Positions 1-7,418 of a DNA stretch of 16,382 nt are shown here, in pieces. Both the position numbers and the translations under genes were made by a program. The notes below the pieces were generated by a model. It did no database searches, was not told the origin of the DNA, and saw nothing but the letters and a program-made list of their open reading frames with translations. The first letter of the stretch is position 1. Every line of letters begins with the position of its first letter. Location: contig DYYI01000073.1 of assembly GCA_020741755.1 (NCBI GenBank), forward strand, positions 1-16,382, written 5' to 3'. This stretch comes from Aliicoccus persicus_A. Its GTDB lineage: Bacteria; Bacillota; Bacilli; Staphylococcales; Salinicoccaceae.

Positions 1-205
1 CCGTTTGACGGACTATGAGACTCGCTCACTTGCGCGCAAATCCGTTTGACGGACTATGAGACTCGCTCACTGGCGCGCAAATCCGTTTGACGGACTATGA
101 GACTCGCTCACTGGCGCGCAAATCCGTTTGACGGACTATGAGACTCGCTCACAGACACGCAAATCCATTTAACGGACTATGAGTTTCTCTCACTGATACC
201 CGAAA
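1..205. repeat. 41-bp tandem repeat array (5 units, truncated at window edge)
   Basis: Five head-to-tail units start at 1, 42, 83, 124 and 165. Each begins CCGTTTGACGGACTATGAG and ends with GCGCGCAAAT or a variant. Units 2 and 3 are identical, unit 1 differs from them by one base, unit 4 diverges near its end, and unit 5 (165-205) is strongly degraded. Units abut with no spacer. The unit is about 56% G+C, clearly richer than the AT-rich surroundings. CCGT-TTG-ACGG at the unit start could form a tiny hairpin and TGCGCGCA is palindromic in unit 1. The array probably continues to the left of the window. No coding function is evident. Confidence 0.95.
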
Positions 206-324
206 CAACTTTAAACTTATGCTTAAACAAGAATCTATCCTTCTATATAAAAAATCTCCCCAAAAGTCAGAACAAATCCAACTTTAAGGGGAGTCAATTA
301 ATCATTCTCATAACAAATTAATAT
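206..324. other. Intergenic region holding only a terminator
   Basis: Between the repeat array and the lipoprotein gene, the only recognisable element is the minus-strand terminator at 249-293. No gene is seen. Confidence 0.6.
249..293 (-). terminator. Rho-independent terminator of the lipoprotein gene / upstream cluster
   Basis: Read on the minus strand, CTCCCC (293-288) pairs with GGGGAG (261-256), and an inner AAAGT/ACTTT pair extends the stem. A T-rich tract (255-249) follows. It lies about 30 bp past the lipoprotein stop and is the first terminator for the minus-strand genes starting at yebC. Confidence 0.85.
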
Positions 325-591
325 TTAATTACTTTCTTCACCTTTGGATTCATCCGTATATTCCTCCGAGGCTTCACTGACAGGTTCTTCTTCGTTCCCG
401 TATTCAAACTCAGGATCTAATGCTTGAATCTCTTCAAGCAATGCTGCATTTTCTTCCTGAAGCTCTGTAATTCGAGATTTCATCCATTCGTTCTCTTCTT
501 CCATCGTTGCACTTTCACTGCTTGCATCTGCACATCCACTAAGTACGATTGTGAAAGTAAACAATAAACTAATCGTTAATATTTTCTTCAT
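325..591 (-). CDS. Small predicted lipoprotein with coiled coil
   Basis: An 88-aa protein with a type II signal peptide: MKK, a hydrophobic stretch, then lipobox L17-S-G-C20, so Cys20 should be lipidated and the mature protein anchored outside the membrane. Mature residues 31-58 are a heptad-like Glu/Leu coiled coil, and the C-terminal 30 residues are very acidic (Glu, Ser, Asp), as is common in surface proteins of salt-tolerant firmicutes. The start ATG has GGAGAGG about 6 nt upstream. The gene begins 22 bp after the DUF456 gene and is followed by a strong terminator, so it is the last gene of the minus-strand run. No family is recognised; function unknown. Confident as a gene and as a lipoprotein, not on role. 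Confidence 0.85.
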   Translation of the reverse strand: MKKILTISLLFTFTIVLSGCADASSESATMEEENEWMKSRITELQEENAALLEEIQALDPEFEYGNEEEPVSEASEEYTDESKGEESN

Positions 592-613
592 ATTGACCTC
601 TCCGTCCCTCTAT

Positions 614-1099
614 TTAAAATACGAAGACCCATAATATGAACCAAATGACTAAGAATATGAACACGAGTAAAGTGAAAAATGAACTCGCTAAAAATGCTAA
701 CAGTGAACCGATGGATGCTCGCGTTGCCTGTTGTCTATTTCTAGACTGATAAAATTCTACAGCAAAGACAGCAATGACGGGAACTAAAATAATACCGATG
801 GGCGGATACACAAACATACCGACAATGACACCGATAACCGCTGCGTATTCACCCGCTTTTGTACCGCCGAATCTCTTTACAAATATAGAGTTTGCGATAA
901 TCTCACTAAAAAATAACAACACGGTTAACACAGCTGACGTTGTCCAGAACACCCAACCGAGTTCGTCCCCACTAATTAAAAATTGATAGATAAAAAACCC
1001 AACCCAAAACATTAATATCGAAGGGATAACTGGTATAACAACGCCGACAAATCCAATGAGAAACGACACGACAATCAAAATCCACCATAAAACTTCCAT
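614..1099 (-). CDS. DUF456 family membrane protein
   Basis: A 161-aa integral membrane protein resembling the DUF456 family (B. subtilis YqgC-like; assigned from memory of the pattern). It shows hydrophobic segments near residues 3-42, 49-72, 86-115 and 130-161, Pro-Gly turns (VIPVIPS, YPPIG) and a short polar FGGTKAGEY loop between helices, typical of the family. Length is normal. The ATG lies 1 nt after the stop of the upstream MFS gene, and its AGGAGG ribosome binding site (1109-1114) sits inside that gene's 3' end. Translational coupling is therefore likely. The biochemical role of the family is not established; linkage to an efflux transporter suggests co-expression only. Confidence 0.85.
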   Translation of the reverse strand: MEVLWWILIVVSFLIGFVGVVIPVIPSILMFWVGFFIYQFLISGDELGWVFWTTSAVLTVLLFFSEIIANSIFVKRFGGTKAGEYAAVIGVIVGMFVYPPIGIILVPVIAVFAVEFYQSRNRQQATRASIGSLLAFLASSFFTLLVFIFLVIWFILWVFVF

Positions 1100-1100
1100 G

Positions 1101-2309
1101 TTAAATTGCCTCCTCTTTAACTACTGGCTTCGTTATAAACAGGATAATCATCGATATGATGACAGCAGCTGTACAAAGGTAAAATACACTCTGCACGCCA
1201 GCAAAGTCACTGAGCATCCCACCGAGTAAATTCCCAAGTAACTGACCAACGATCATACCGTTGGCAAAAAGTGTTGAAGCAAACCCCGGAAATTGTGGCA
1301 CAAGTTCTTGGAAATAACTAATTCCAAGTCCTAACATAATTGCTAAAAATATGGAGAGTGGCACTTGTCCAATCAGCATCCACGTAAAGTCTTGTATCGT
1401 GCCGATTAAGGTGAAATATATAATTGCAAAGAATCCACTGACTATGAGTAAATTTCTAGCAGAATATCTCCCCGCAATATAACCCACCATAATCATAAAT
1501 GGTACTTCGAGTCCTGCACAGAGACTCGCGATAATTCCGACGTTTCGTTCATCAAGTCCAAGCGTCCCCGTAACATATAACGGCATGTTAAGGTTATACA
1601 TAAACATAGCCATTTGTAAAAAGATAAATGCTATAAACGGTAAGAAAATATACATGTTTTTTGTTAATGAGGGTGCTTGATTAGACACTGATACATTCAT
1701 CTGAACATCGTCGCGCTCACTCGGTGGTTTTGAACGAGGTTTTATCAGTAACGCAAGTATTAATACCGAAACGAAAAATAATGAAGTACCGACAAACAAA
1801 CCATCGAAGCCAAAATTAGCGAGTAATATTGTACCGATTAATGGACCGATTAAAAATCCAAGTGAAAATGTAGAACGTAAGACTGTGTTGGCAAATGTCG
1901 CAAGGCGGGGCTGGTAATCGTTAATCGATTCGCGTGCACTTGCATACAGTTGTGGCATTGCTGGTGCACCGAGTGATGCAAACAATATGTAGCTGACAAT
2001 AACGATGAGTAAATTCTCAAATATTACGAAGCCCATAAACGCGATGATCATACTGACTAGCGCAGCGACGATTATGTATTTTCGGTCAAAGGTAATATGG
2101 TCACTTTTTCGACCGACATATGTATTGATGATAAAACTCCCGAGTGCTGCAGCTGCTAAAAACAAACCAAACGCAGTTGTTGATATGCCATATTCTTCAG
2201 TCATATAGATGATTAAGAATGGACTCGTGACAGCAATGGCAACTCCAAGGAATCCCATATTAACTAAAAACAATGGGTAATTTTTTATATTAAATATATC
2301 CCTTAGCAT
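1101..2309 (-). CDS. SET-like sugar efflux transporter (MFS)
   Basis: A 402-aa, twelve-helix major facilitator protein. Motif A-like GRKSD lies between helices 2 and 3. ANTVLRSTFSLGFLIGPLIG in helix 5 and AQLYAS-type residues before it resemble bacterial sugar efflux transporters (SetA/SetB), and the central loop is charged. Likely role: proton-driven export of a sugar or similar small molecule; the substrate is inferred only from family resemblance. Start choice: the frame opens at a GTG (2313-2315), but that codon overlaps the AGGGG ribosome binding site (2314-2318) of the ATG at 2307-2309, so the ATG is preferred. The RBS itself overlaps the TAG stop of the upstream LysR gene. The DUF456 gene follows after 1 nt. 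The LysR regulator next door is the natural candidate for its control. Confidence 0.85.
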   Translation of the reverse strand: MLRDIFNIKNYPLFLVNMGFLGVAIAVTSPFLIIYMTEEYGISTTAFGLFLAAAALGSFIINTYVGRKSDHITFDRKYIIVAALVSMIIAFMGFVIFENLLIVIVSYILFASLGAPAMPQLYASARESINDYQPRLATFANTVLRSTFSLGFLIGPLIGTILLANFGFDGLFVGTSLFFVSVLILALLIKPRSKPPSERDDVQMNVSVSNQAPSLTKNMYIFLPFIAFIFLQMAMFMYNLNMPLYVTGTLGLDERNVGIIASLCAGLEVPFMIMVGYIAGRYSARNLLIVSGFFAIIYFTLIGTIQDFTWMLIGQVPLSIFLAIMLGLGISYFQELVPQFPGFASTLFANGMIVGQLLGNLLGGMLSDFAGVQSVFYLCTAAVIISMIILFITKPVVKEEAI

Positions 2310-2317
2310 AGGCACCC

Positions 2318-3187
2318 CTAATTCTTTCTATTATTTTGTTGTACGAACGTATTGACTAATGATTTAAATGCATTGACTTGAGGTAATCGCAACATGGTTT
2401 CATCATATGCTAAATATGTATCTCTTAAAAGTGGTTCGCCTCTAACTAACACTTCTTCGATATTGAAATCTTCATTGCTTAAATCCTGTATTGCAATTTC
2501 GGGTAAGATCGTTACACCTATACCTTCTAGCAACAGCTCTTTACACGTACTCATCTGGTCCACTTTAATCTGTGGATCATATCTTTCCTGATATCTTTCA
2601 ACGTAAAACTGCTCAATCTCATTTAAGTATAAGCGGTCTGCTTGAAATTCGATAACAGAAAGTTCATGGGCATCCATCTGTTGAATTGGTGAGACAAAAT
2701 AATGTCGATCGGTTTTAATACGCTCGTTAATCTTATGAGAGATCTGTGTACCGCGTATTATCGACACGTGATACTCGTTACTTTTCGAAATGATTTGAGG
2801 TGTTGATCCAACGGTGATTTTAATATTCACATCTGGATACTCCAATAAAAATTGACGGACAATCTTCGGCAAAATCGTACTGCCTATTATTGAAGACACA
2901 CCAATTGATAGATTCCCTGACACTTCAGTCTTGTGACTGCTTAAATACTCTTTTATTTCTTTTTCTCCAGCAACGACTCGCTTGGCATGTTCAATGATAC
3001 GTTCACCTTCAGGCGTGACATGAATGAAACGTTTCGTTCTAATAAAAATCTGTACGCCCCAATCTTCTTCAATTGATTTTAGCCGTTGGCTCACTGCTGG
3101 TTGGGAGATGAATAATAAATCCGCAGCACGCTTTAACGATTTTGTTTGGTCTAATGCCACGAGTAACTCATGATCATCTACTTTCAT
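2318..3187 (-). CDS. LysR-family transcriptional regulator
   Basis: A 289-aa protein of normal LysR length. The N-terminal winged helix-turn-helix is clear: SLKRAADLLFISQPAVSQRL at residues 17-36, followed by a wing ending near HVTPEG (56-61). Residues about 90-285 form the periplasmic-binding-protein-like effector domain (LSIGVSSIIGSTILP start, then EGIGVTILPEIA). It probably binds a small-molecule coinducer in the cytoplasm. GGGAGG lies 9 nt upstream of the ATG. It is transcribed in the same direction as, and immediately ahead of, the SET-like transporter, unlike the usual divergent LysR arrangement. The transporter is the likeliest target, but no operator could be identified because the 24-bp gap before the gene is too short to hold a clear promoter. 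Confidence 0.93.
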   Translation of the reverse strand: MKVDDHELLVALDQTKSLKRAADLLFISQPAVSQRLKSIEEDWGVQIFIRTKRFIHVTPEGERIIEHAKRVVAGEKEIKEYLSSHKTEVSGNLSIGVSSIIGSTILPKIVRQFLLEYPDVNIKITVGSTPQIISKSNEYHVSIIRGTQISHKINERIKTDRHYFVSPIQQMDAHELSVIEFQADRLYLNEIEQFYVERYQERYDPQIKVDQMSTCKELLLEGIGVTILPEIAIQDLSNEDFNIEEVLVRGEPLLRDTYLAYDETMLRLPQVNAFKSLVNTFVQQNNRKN

Positions 3188-3211
3188 TTAAAACAACCTC
3201 CCAATTCAATA

Positions 3212-3742
3212 TTATTTACACACGGTTTCTCTGCAATCATCACAAAATTCTGTAAACAGGCTAAAATCCGTATCCAACATCTTATATACTTCATCTACTA
3301 CAGAATAGGCAAAATCAGACTGTTCCTTTGTGACTTTGCCTTTTTTCAGCGCATGCTTCAGGTCTTTTTTATCGACAACTTCCTTCTTACCAGAAGGTAA
3401 TACTAACACATCCAGATAAAGATCCTTGCGTTTGGCATCACCAAGCTTTAATGTATGTTCATAATTGATGTCAATATAATATTGCAAGACAGTCCAGTCT
3501 TCATCATACATCACCGTAATGCTGAAGTATTTCTTTTCAGGCATGATTGTTAGCCAATGAAATCCAGGGGCGACGACACATACATCTTCATCGACAATTT
3601 TAACTGTGAGTGGATTTGTTACTTTATTTATGCTGATTAAACCGACTAAAAATCTCTCATCATTCAATGTGATTAACTGTTCTTTATAACTAGAGTCCGT
3701 TACACGCCGCCATCCTCTTTTATCTATAAATTTAGTCCTCAT
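3212..3742 (-). CDS. DUF402 domain protein
   Basis: A 176-aa protein. Residues 88-138 carry the DUF402 pattern: YYIDINYEH, then LYLDVLVLPSGK, VVDKKDL and an ALKKGKVT helix. In the family, conserved acidic residues in this region coordinate divalent metal, and characterised members are nucleotide or phosphonate-nucleotide phosphohydrolases (FomD, S. aureus Ntdp). The N-terminal 85 residues are a beta-rich segment (VKIVDEDVCVVAPGFHWLTIMP) as in those proteins. The C-terminus has three clustered cysteines (C167, C170, C175) not needed by the family, perhaps a metal site. It lies 33 bp downstream of yebC with an AGGTG ribosome binding site, so co-transcription is likely. Family assignment is good; the substrate is unknown. 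Confidence 0.8.
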   Translation of the reverse strand: MRTKFIDKRGWRRVTDSSYKEQLITLNDERFLVGLISINKVTNPLTVKIVDEDVCVVAPGFHWLTIMPEKKYFSITVMYDEDWTVLQYYIDINYEHTLKLGDAKRKDLYLDVLVLPSGKKEVVDKKDLKHALKKGKVTKEQSDFAYSVVDEVYKMLDTDFSLFTEFCDDCRETVCK

Positions 3743-3775
3743 TGTAAACGCACCTACTTAATCTTGTTGTATCAT

Positions 3776-4486
3776 CTAATCCGCAACGTTGTGATGGACA
3801 ACAGACACATCATCTAAATCATCCAGTGCATCGATGAGCTGTTCAAACTGTTGCATCGCTTCTTCATCCAATGTAACTTGTGACTGAGGAATCATTGTGA
3901 GCTCTGCGACTTCATACTCAGAAATTTCCAATTGATCCAACGCTTGTTTTATTTCATTAAATTGACCTGTTTCTCCATAGACTATCACTAAATCTTCTTC
4001 TGTAGTTACATCAATCACTTCAACGCCTTCTTCCATTAAATGCAGAAAGACTTCTTCTTCGTGACCTTTGAACACAAATACACTGCGAGGATCAAACATA
4101 TAGCTGACGGCACCACTGTTACCCATCGTTCCGTAATTTTTACCAAAAGCAGCACGTACATCACTTGCCGTTCTATTCACGTTATTGGTTAGCGCTTCGA
4201 CGATGATCATTGAACCAGCAGGTCCAAATCCTTCATACTTCAATTCATGATAATCTTCATGATCCGTACCCTTTGCCTTTTCGATTGCCTTATCAATAAT
4301 GTGTTTTGGAACAGAAAATGTCTTTGCCTTATCGAGTACTGCTTTTAAAGCTGCATTACTTTCTGGGTCAGGTTCTCCCTTTTTTGCAGCAACATATATT
4401 TCACGTCCAAACTTGGCGTATACACGCGATGTATTTTTATCTTTCATCGCTTTCTTTTCTTTAATGTTATTCCATTTCCTACCCAT
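3776..4486 (-). CDS. yebC: YebC/PmpR family protein (YeeI type)
   Basis: A 236-aa member of the YebC family. It starts with the diagnostic MGRKWNNIKEKKA and continues TSRVYAKFGREIYVAAK, IDKAIEKAKG, YEGFGPAGSMIIVEALT, NRTASDVRAAFGK and GNSGAVSYMF. The acidic C-terminus is typical. Family members were described as DNA-binding regulators (PmpR); more recent work on B. subtilis YeeI-type proteins favours a ribosome-associated role at difficult sequences. It acts in the cytoplasm. Start choice: the frame also permits a GTG at 4493-4495 giving three extra residues, but the family N-terminus is MGRKW, so the ATG at 4484-4486 is used. The Shine-Dalgarno is weak (GGAAAG about 18 nt upstream of this ATG). 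It is the first gene of the minus-strand run and diverges from the LysM-CHAP gene. Confidence 0.93.
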   Translation of the reverse strand: MGRKWNNIKEKKAMKDKNTSRVYAKFGREIYVAAKKGEPDPESNAALKAVLDKAKTFSVPKHIIDKAIEKAKGTDHEDYHELKYEGFGPAGSMIIVEALTNNVNRTASDVRAAFGKNYGTMGNSGAVSYMFDPRSVFVFKGHEEEVFLHLMEEGVEVIDVTTEEDLVIVYGETGQFNEIKQALDQLEISEYEVAELTMIPQSQVTLDEEAMQQFEQLIDALDDLDDVSVVHHNVAD

Positions 4487-4591
4487 CTCTAACACTTTCT
4501 TTCCATATAGAATTGTTACTTATTAATTTTATCAAATTACTTTTTATAAGTGTTATTTTTTCTCTATTTGTTATAATGGACACTGTTCTGC

Positions 4592-4704
4592 AAAACACCG
4601 AAAAAGTAATAAAACACAGGTTTAGATTACAGAATTCCCTATGTTTATATTAGAATGATTTAAATTGTTTTACAGTTATATTACAAAGCCCAAATCGGTG
4701 TTTT
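4592..4704. repeat. 10-bp inverted repeat bracketing the WalR box
   Basis: AAAACACCGA (4592-4601) and TCGGTGTTTT (4695-4704) are perfect reverse complements 93 bp apart. They flank the WalR-type site in the divergent intergenic region. The match does not extend beyond 10 bp. It could be chance in AT-rich DNA or a paired protein-binding site. Confidence 0.5.
4669..4685 (-). promoter_or_regulatory. WalR (YycF) binding box
   Basis: The minus strand reads TGTAAT-ATAAC-TGTAAA, an exact fit to the WalR consensus TGTWAH-N5-TGTWAH of the WalKR cell-wall two-component system. It lies 100 bp upstream of a LysM-CHAP hydrolase, the class of gene WalR activates in Staphylococcus and Bacillus. Its position about 31 bp upstream of a candidate -10 fits an activator site. 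Confidence 0.75.
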
Positions 4705-4716
4705 TATCTGCTAATA

Positions 4717-4722
4717 TATGAT
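4717..4722 (+). promoter_or_regulatory. Candidate -10 of the LysM-CHAP gene
   Basis: TATGAT (5 of 6 matches to TATAAT), 62 bp before the start codon. No good -35 hexamer lies 16-18 bp upstream, consistent with dependence on an activator such as WalR bound at 4669-4685. Confidence 0.45.
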
Positions 4723-4784
4723 TAGTTAATTAGACATCAAAGAAAGAACATGAATAGAACAATTTACGACGGAGGAATTTCTAA

Positions 4785-6338
4785 ATGAAGAAAATTGTTA
4801 CAGCACTCACTGCATCAGCAGCATTTGCCACTATCACATTATCGCAAGAAGCTGACGCTTCAGAGTATAAAGTTCAAGCAGGTGATTCACTTTGGAAACT
4901 TGCTCAAGATAACAGAGTCTCAATCGATTCAATCAAAAAATTAAATAATTTAAAATCAGATACTATCTATACGAATCAATCCTTAAAGTTACAAGATCCT
5001 GATACATACACAGTACAAGCTGGCGATACTTTAAGTAAGGTCGCTGACAGATTCGGTACAAACTACAGAGCGTTAATGGAAATTAACGGGATTACTTCAC
5101 ATTTAATTTACCCAGGACAAGTACTTGAACTTAAAGAAACTGTTCAAGCACCAGCACCTGAACCTGAAGAAGTAGTCGAAGAAGTAGTCGAAGAAGAAAC
5201 AGTTGATGTTTACACAGTACAATCTGGTGACACATTAGCTAAAATCGGTGGAAAATTCGGTATCGATTATAAACTGATTGCTCAGTGGAACAACATTGAA
5301 AATGTTGACCTGATCTATGTAGGTCAAAAATTATCATTAGTTGGTGAAGAAGCAGTCGCTGAGGAAGCTGAAGACGATTACGTACAAGAAATCGTTGAAG
5401 AAGTTACACAAGTAGAAGAAGTTACTGAAACAGTTGAAGAGTCTTCAGAAGAAGTAATCGAAGCTTCAGAAGTTGAAACAATTGTTGAAGTTGAAGCACC
5501 ACAAGCAGAAGTTGAACTTGTAGATAACAGTGCAGCTGAGCAAGCAGAAGCTGAAAGAGTTGCAGCTGAGCAAGCAGCAGCTGAGCAAGCAGCAGCTGAG
5601 CAAGCAGCAGCTGAACAAGCAGAAGCTGAGAGAGTTGCAGCTGAGCAAGCAGCGGCTGAACAAGCGGAAGCTGAGAGAGTTGCAGCTGAACAAGCAGCTG
5701 CTGAACAAGCGGAAAGAGAAGCGGCTCAACAAGCGGAACGTGAAGCAGCTGAGCAAGCGGAAAGAGAAGCAGCTCAACAAGCGGAAAGAGAAGCGGCTCA
5801 ACAAGCAGAAGCTGAAAGACAAGCAGCTGAGCAAGCAGAAGCTGAAAGACAAGCAGCTGAGCAAGCGGAAGCTGAAAGACGTGCAGCTGAACAGGCTGAA
5901 GCTGAAAGACGTGCAGCTGAACAAGCGGAAGCTGAAAGAAAAGCAAAAGAAGAAGCAGCGGCAGCAGCTCCTGCACCATCACCATCATATGGTGTTAACT
6001 ACTACTCTGGTGGACAATGTACTTACTACGCATTTGAACGCCGTAAGCAACTTGGTAAACCAGTTGGAAGTAACTGGGGTAACGCACATAACTGGGCAAA
6101 CGCAGCGCGTTCACAAGGTTATAGCGTAAACAATACACCTTCAGTTGGTGCAATTATGGTATTCGGTCAAGGTCAAGGTGGCGCTAGTGGTTACTACGGT
6201 CACGTAGCGATCGTTGAAAGTGTTAACGGTGACGGATCAATCAATATCTCTGAGTGGAACTGGACATATGGTCCTTGGAACAAAAATACAAGAACAATCT
6301 CTGCTTCTACAGTAAACAGCTATAACTACATCCACTAA
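4785..6338 (+). CDS. Secreted LysM-CHAP peptidoglycan hydrolase with Ala/Glu/Gln repeat linker
   Basis: A 517-aa precursor. The Sec signal peptide covers residues 1-26 (MKK, hydrophobic core, ADAS). Three LysM peptidoglycan-binding domains lie at about 28-69, 75-117 and 142-185, each starting (Y)xVQxGDxLxK. An acidic Glu/Val stretch (187-247) follows. Residues 249-396 are a repeat region built from AAEQA and AEAER/AERE modules, probably a long helix or coil spanning the wall. The CHAP domain (401-517) has catalytic Cys412 in GGQCTYYAF, His473 in YYGHVAIVE and Glu490 in ISEWN, all present. Expected activity: amidase or endopeptidase cleaving cell-wall peptide bonds, for growth or separation, as in Staphylococcus Sle1/SsaA relatives. 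GGAGG (4771-4775) precedes the ATG. A WalR box lies upstream and a strong terminator downstream, so it is monocistronic. Family clear; bond specificity not determinable. Confidence 0.96.
   Translation: MKKIVTALTASAAFATITLSQEADASEYKVQAGDSLWKLAQDNRVSIDSIKKLNNLKSDTIYTNQSLKLQDPDTYTVQAGDTLSKVADRFGTNYRALMEINGITSHLIYPGQVLELKETVQAPAPEPEEVVEEVVEEETVDVYTVQSGDTLAKIGGKFGIDYKLIAQWNNIENVDLIYVGQKLSLVGEEAVAEEAEDDYVQEIVEEVTQVEEVTETVEESSEEVIEASEVETIVEVEAPQAEVELVDNSAAEQAEAERVAAEQAAAEQAAAEQAAAEQAEAERVAAEQAAAEQAEAERVAAEQAAAEQAEREAAQQAEREAAEQAEREAAQQAEREAAQQAEAERQAAEQAEAERQAAEQAEAERRAAEQAEAERRAAEQAEAERKAKEEAAAAAPAPSPSYGVNYYSGGQCTYYAFERRKQLGKPVGSNWGNAHNWANAARSQGYSVNNTPSVGAIMVFGQGQGGASGYYGHVAIVESVNGDGSINISEWNWTYGPWNKNTRTISASTVNSYNYIH
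5530..5955 (+). repeat. In-gene repeat encoding (A)AEQA / AEAER modules
   Basis: A degenerate 15/30-bp repeat of GCAGCTGAGCAAGCRGAAGC type inside the hydrolase gene. The first part encodes AAEQA and AEAERVAAEQ, the middle part AEREAAQQ, and the last part five decapeptides of AEAERxAAEQ type. Low codon diversity keeps other frames open as well. Slippage or recombination here would change linker length in units of 5 or 10 residues without shifting frame. Confidence 0.9.
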
Positions 6339-6356
6339 TCAATAAGATAATAGACT

Positions 6357-6399
6357 AAAAACCGACAGTAATCTATTTGAGAGATTACTGTCGGTTTTT
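6357..6399 (+). terminator. Rho-independent terminator of the LysM-CHAP gene
   Basis: A 17-bp perfect stem, AAACCGACAGTAATCT-type 5' arm (6358-6374) with the complementary 3' arm (6382-6398), a 7-nt loop, and a T run at its end. It begins about 20 bp after the stop codon. A-rich bases 5' of the stem would let it work on the other strand too. Confidence 0.92.
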
Positions 6400-6454
6400 G
6401 ATTGTTCTATGTGAACATATTATACAATAGGAAGAAACACGTTTAGTTTACTTT

Positions 6455-6490
6455 AAAAAGCTCAGATCTATTATTAGACCTGAGCTTTTT
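6455..6490 (-). terminator. Bidirectional terminator between convergent genes
   Basis: AAAAAGCTCAG-A-TCTA, loop TTAT, TAGA-C-CTGAGCTTTTT. Both arms end in A/T runs, so it can end the minus-strand transcript of the Rossmann-fold gene (stop at 6507) and back up the plus-strand terminator at 6357-6399. Confidence 0.85.
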
Positions 6491-6506
6491 ATAATTCTTA
6501 ACTGTT

Positions 6507-7406
6507 TTATTTGTCTCCGCGTCTTTCCGGCTTATCACTAATAATCATCTCCACGCGATATATACGATTAATTAATGCTTGTACTGGTGCATGAGTAATG
6601 GTAAATAATCCCCAAGGTATACTCGGTTCTAGATCATGTATGGCATAAATGAAGTCATTTCTATTTTTTAATGCTCTAAATTCAAAACGTGGCGTTTTAT
6701 ATTTACTATCGTTGATTAAAAATCCAGAGACGACATCGTAAATGACGATTCCTTCGTGATCTATATCCCTGTTAAGTTTTAACTTAAACGCAGGACTACT
6801 TACCTGTGCGATATAAACATAAACAAAATCTTCTTTAAACTCTACACTGACAACATCAAATATAATATTAGACAGCCATTCAAAATAATACTTAGCAACG
6901 TCTGAAATTGTCCATCCCTCTGGCATAATAGATCGACTGGCACTTCGATATTCTTTTCTTGGATGTGTTCTGTATCCGAGACCTTTACCTTGTCGTTTAA
7001 TATCCGTTTTTGTTATGGCGACGGGTGTACCATGTGCCCCTAGAATCTCTCCTAAGTTATAACCGCCAATCTCGTCTCGAACATATATAATTTGCTCTAC
7101 ATTATTTGCTGTTGCTGCCCTACCTATTGAGTCTGCGACAAGCTTCATGATGTCTGACATTTTACCCTGTGTCAAACGACTCAAACGCATGATTGGATCA
7201 TCAAAAAAGATGATAGTATCCATTCCTTTTACACCTTCAATCACTGCATCTAGATCGAACAGATCAACTTTCAAATATTCTATATCTAATCGAACATTAT
7301 CTTGATCAAATGTCGAGAATGCATACAATTTGTAAGTCTCCTTTAAAGATTCATAAAGCTCTATACCGACTTCTGAATGCACCCCGAGCAACAAAACATT
7401 TCGCAT
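6507..7406 (-). CDS. Rossmann-fold NAD(P)-binding-like protein
   Basis: A 299-aa protein. The N-terminus MRNVLLLGVHSEVGIELYESL is a beta-alpha-beta dinucleotide-binding start with a loosened glycine motif (G8 and G14 in GVHSEVG instead of GxxGxxG). It is followed by a VDLFDLDAVIEGVKGMDTIIFF segment typical of extended SDR/NmrA-like folds (strand, helix, strand). A catalytic YxxxK is not evident, and residues after about 150 (HPRKEYRSASRSIMPEGWTI onward) do not match an SDR substrate domain I recognise. It may therefore be a non-enzymatic binder or a divergent epimerase. AAGGAG precedes the ATG in the 12-nt gap after the MFS stop, so it is co-transcribed with the transporter. Function unknown. 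Confidence 0.7.
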   Translation of the reverse strand: MRNVLLLGVHSEVGIELYESLKETYKLYAFSTFDQDNVRLDIEYLKVDLFDLDAVIEGVKGMDTIIFFDDPIMRLSRLTQGKMSDIMKLVADSIGRAATANNVEQIIYVRDEIGGYNLGEILGAHGTPVAITKTDIKRQGKGLGYRTHPRKEYRSASRSIMPEGWTISDVAKYYFEWLSNIIFDVVSVEFKEDFVYVYIAQVSSPAFKLKLNRDIDHEGIVIYDVVSGFLINDSKYKTPRFEFRALKNRNDFIYAIHDLEPSIPWGLFTITHAPVQALINRIYRVEMIISDKPERRGDK

Positions 7407-7418
7407 TGGAATCTCTCC

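Noticed and set aside
1..205. CRISPR array
   Set aside because: Units abut directly with no unique spacers, and no cas genes are in the window.
4487..4580. yebC promoter (TTGATA with a TTCTAT or TCTATA -10)
   Set aside because: The -10 hexamers match at 3 or fewer of 6 positions and would leave a very short leader, so no promoter is called.
5422..5988. Long antisense open frames (188 and 152 aa) and a second plus-strand frame (5530-6129) over the hydrolase repeat
   Set aside because: They arise because the repetitive GCAGCTGAACAAGC-type codons avoid stops in all frames. The products are Leu/Gln- or Phe/Ser/Cys-rich low complexity, and the real frame has signal peptide, LysM and CHAP domains.
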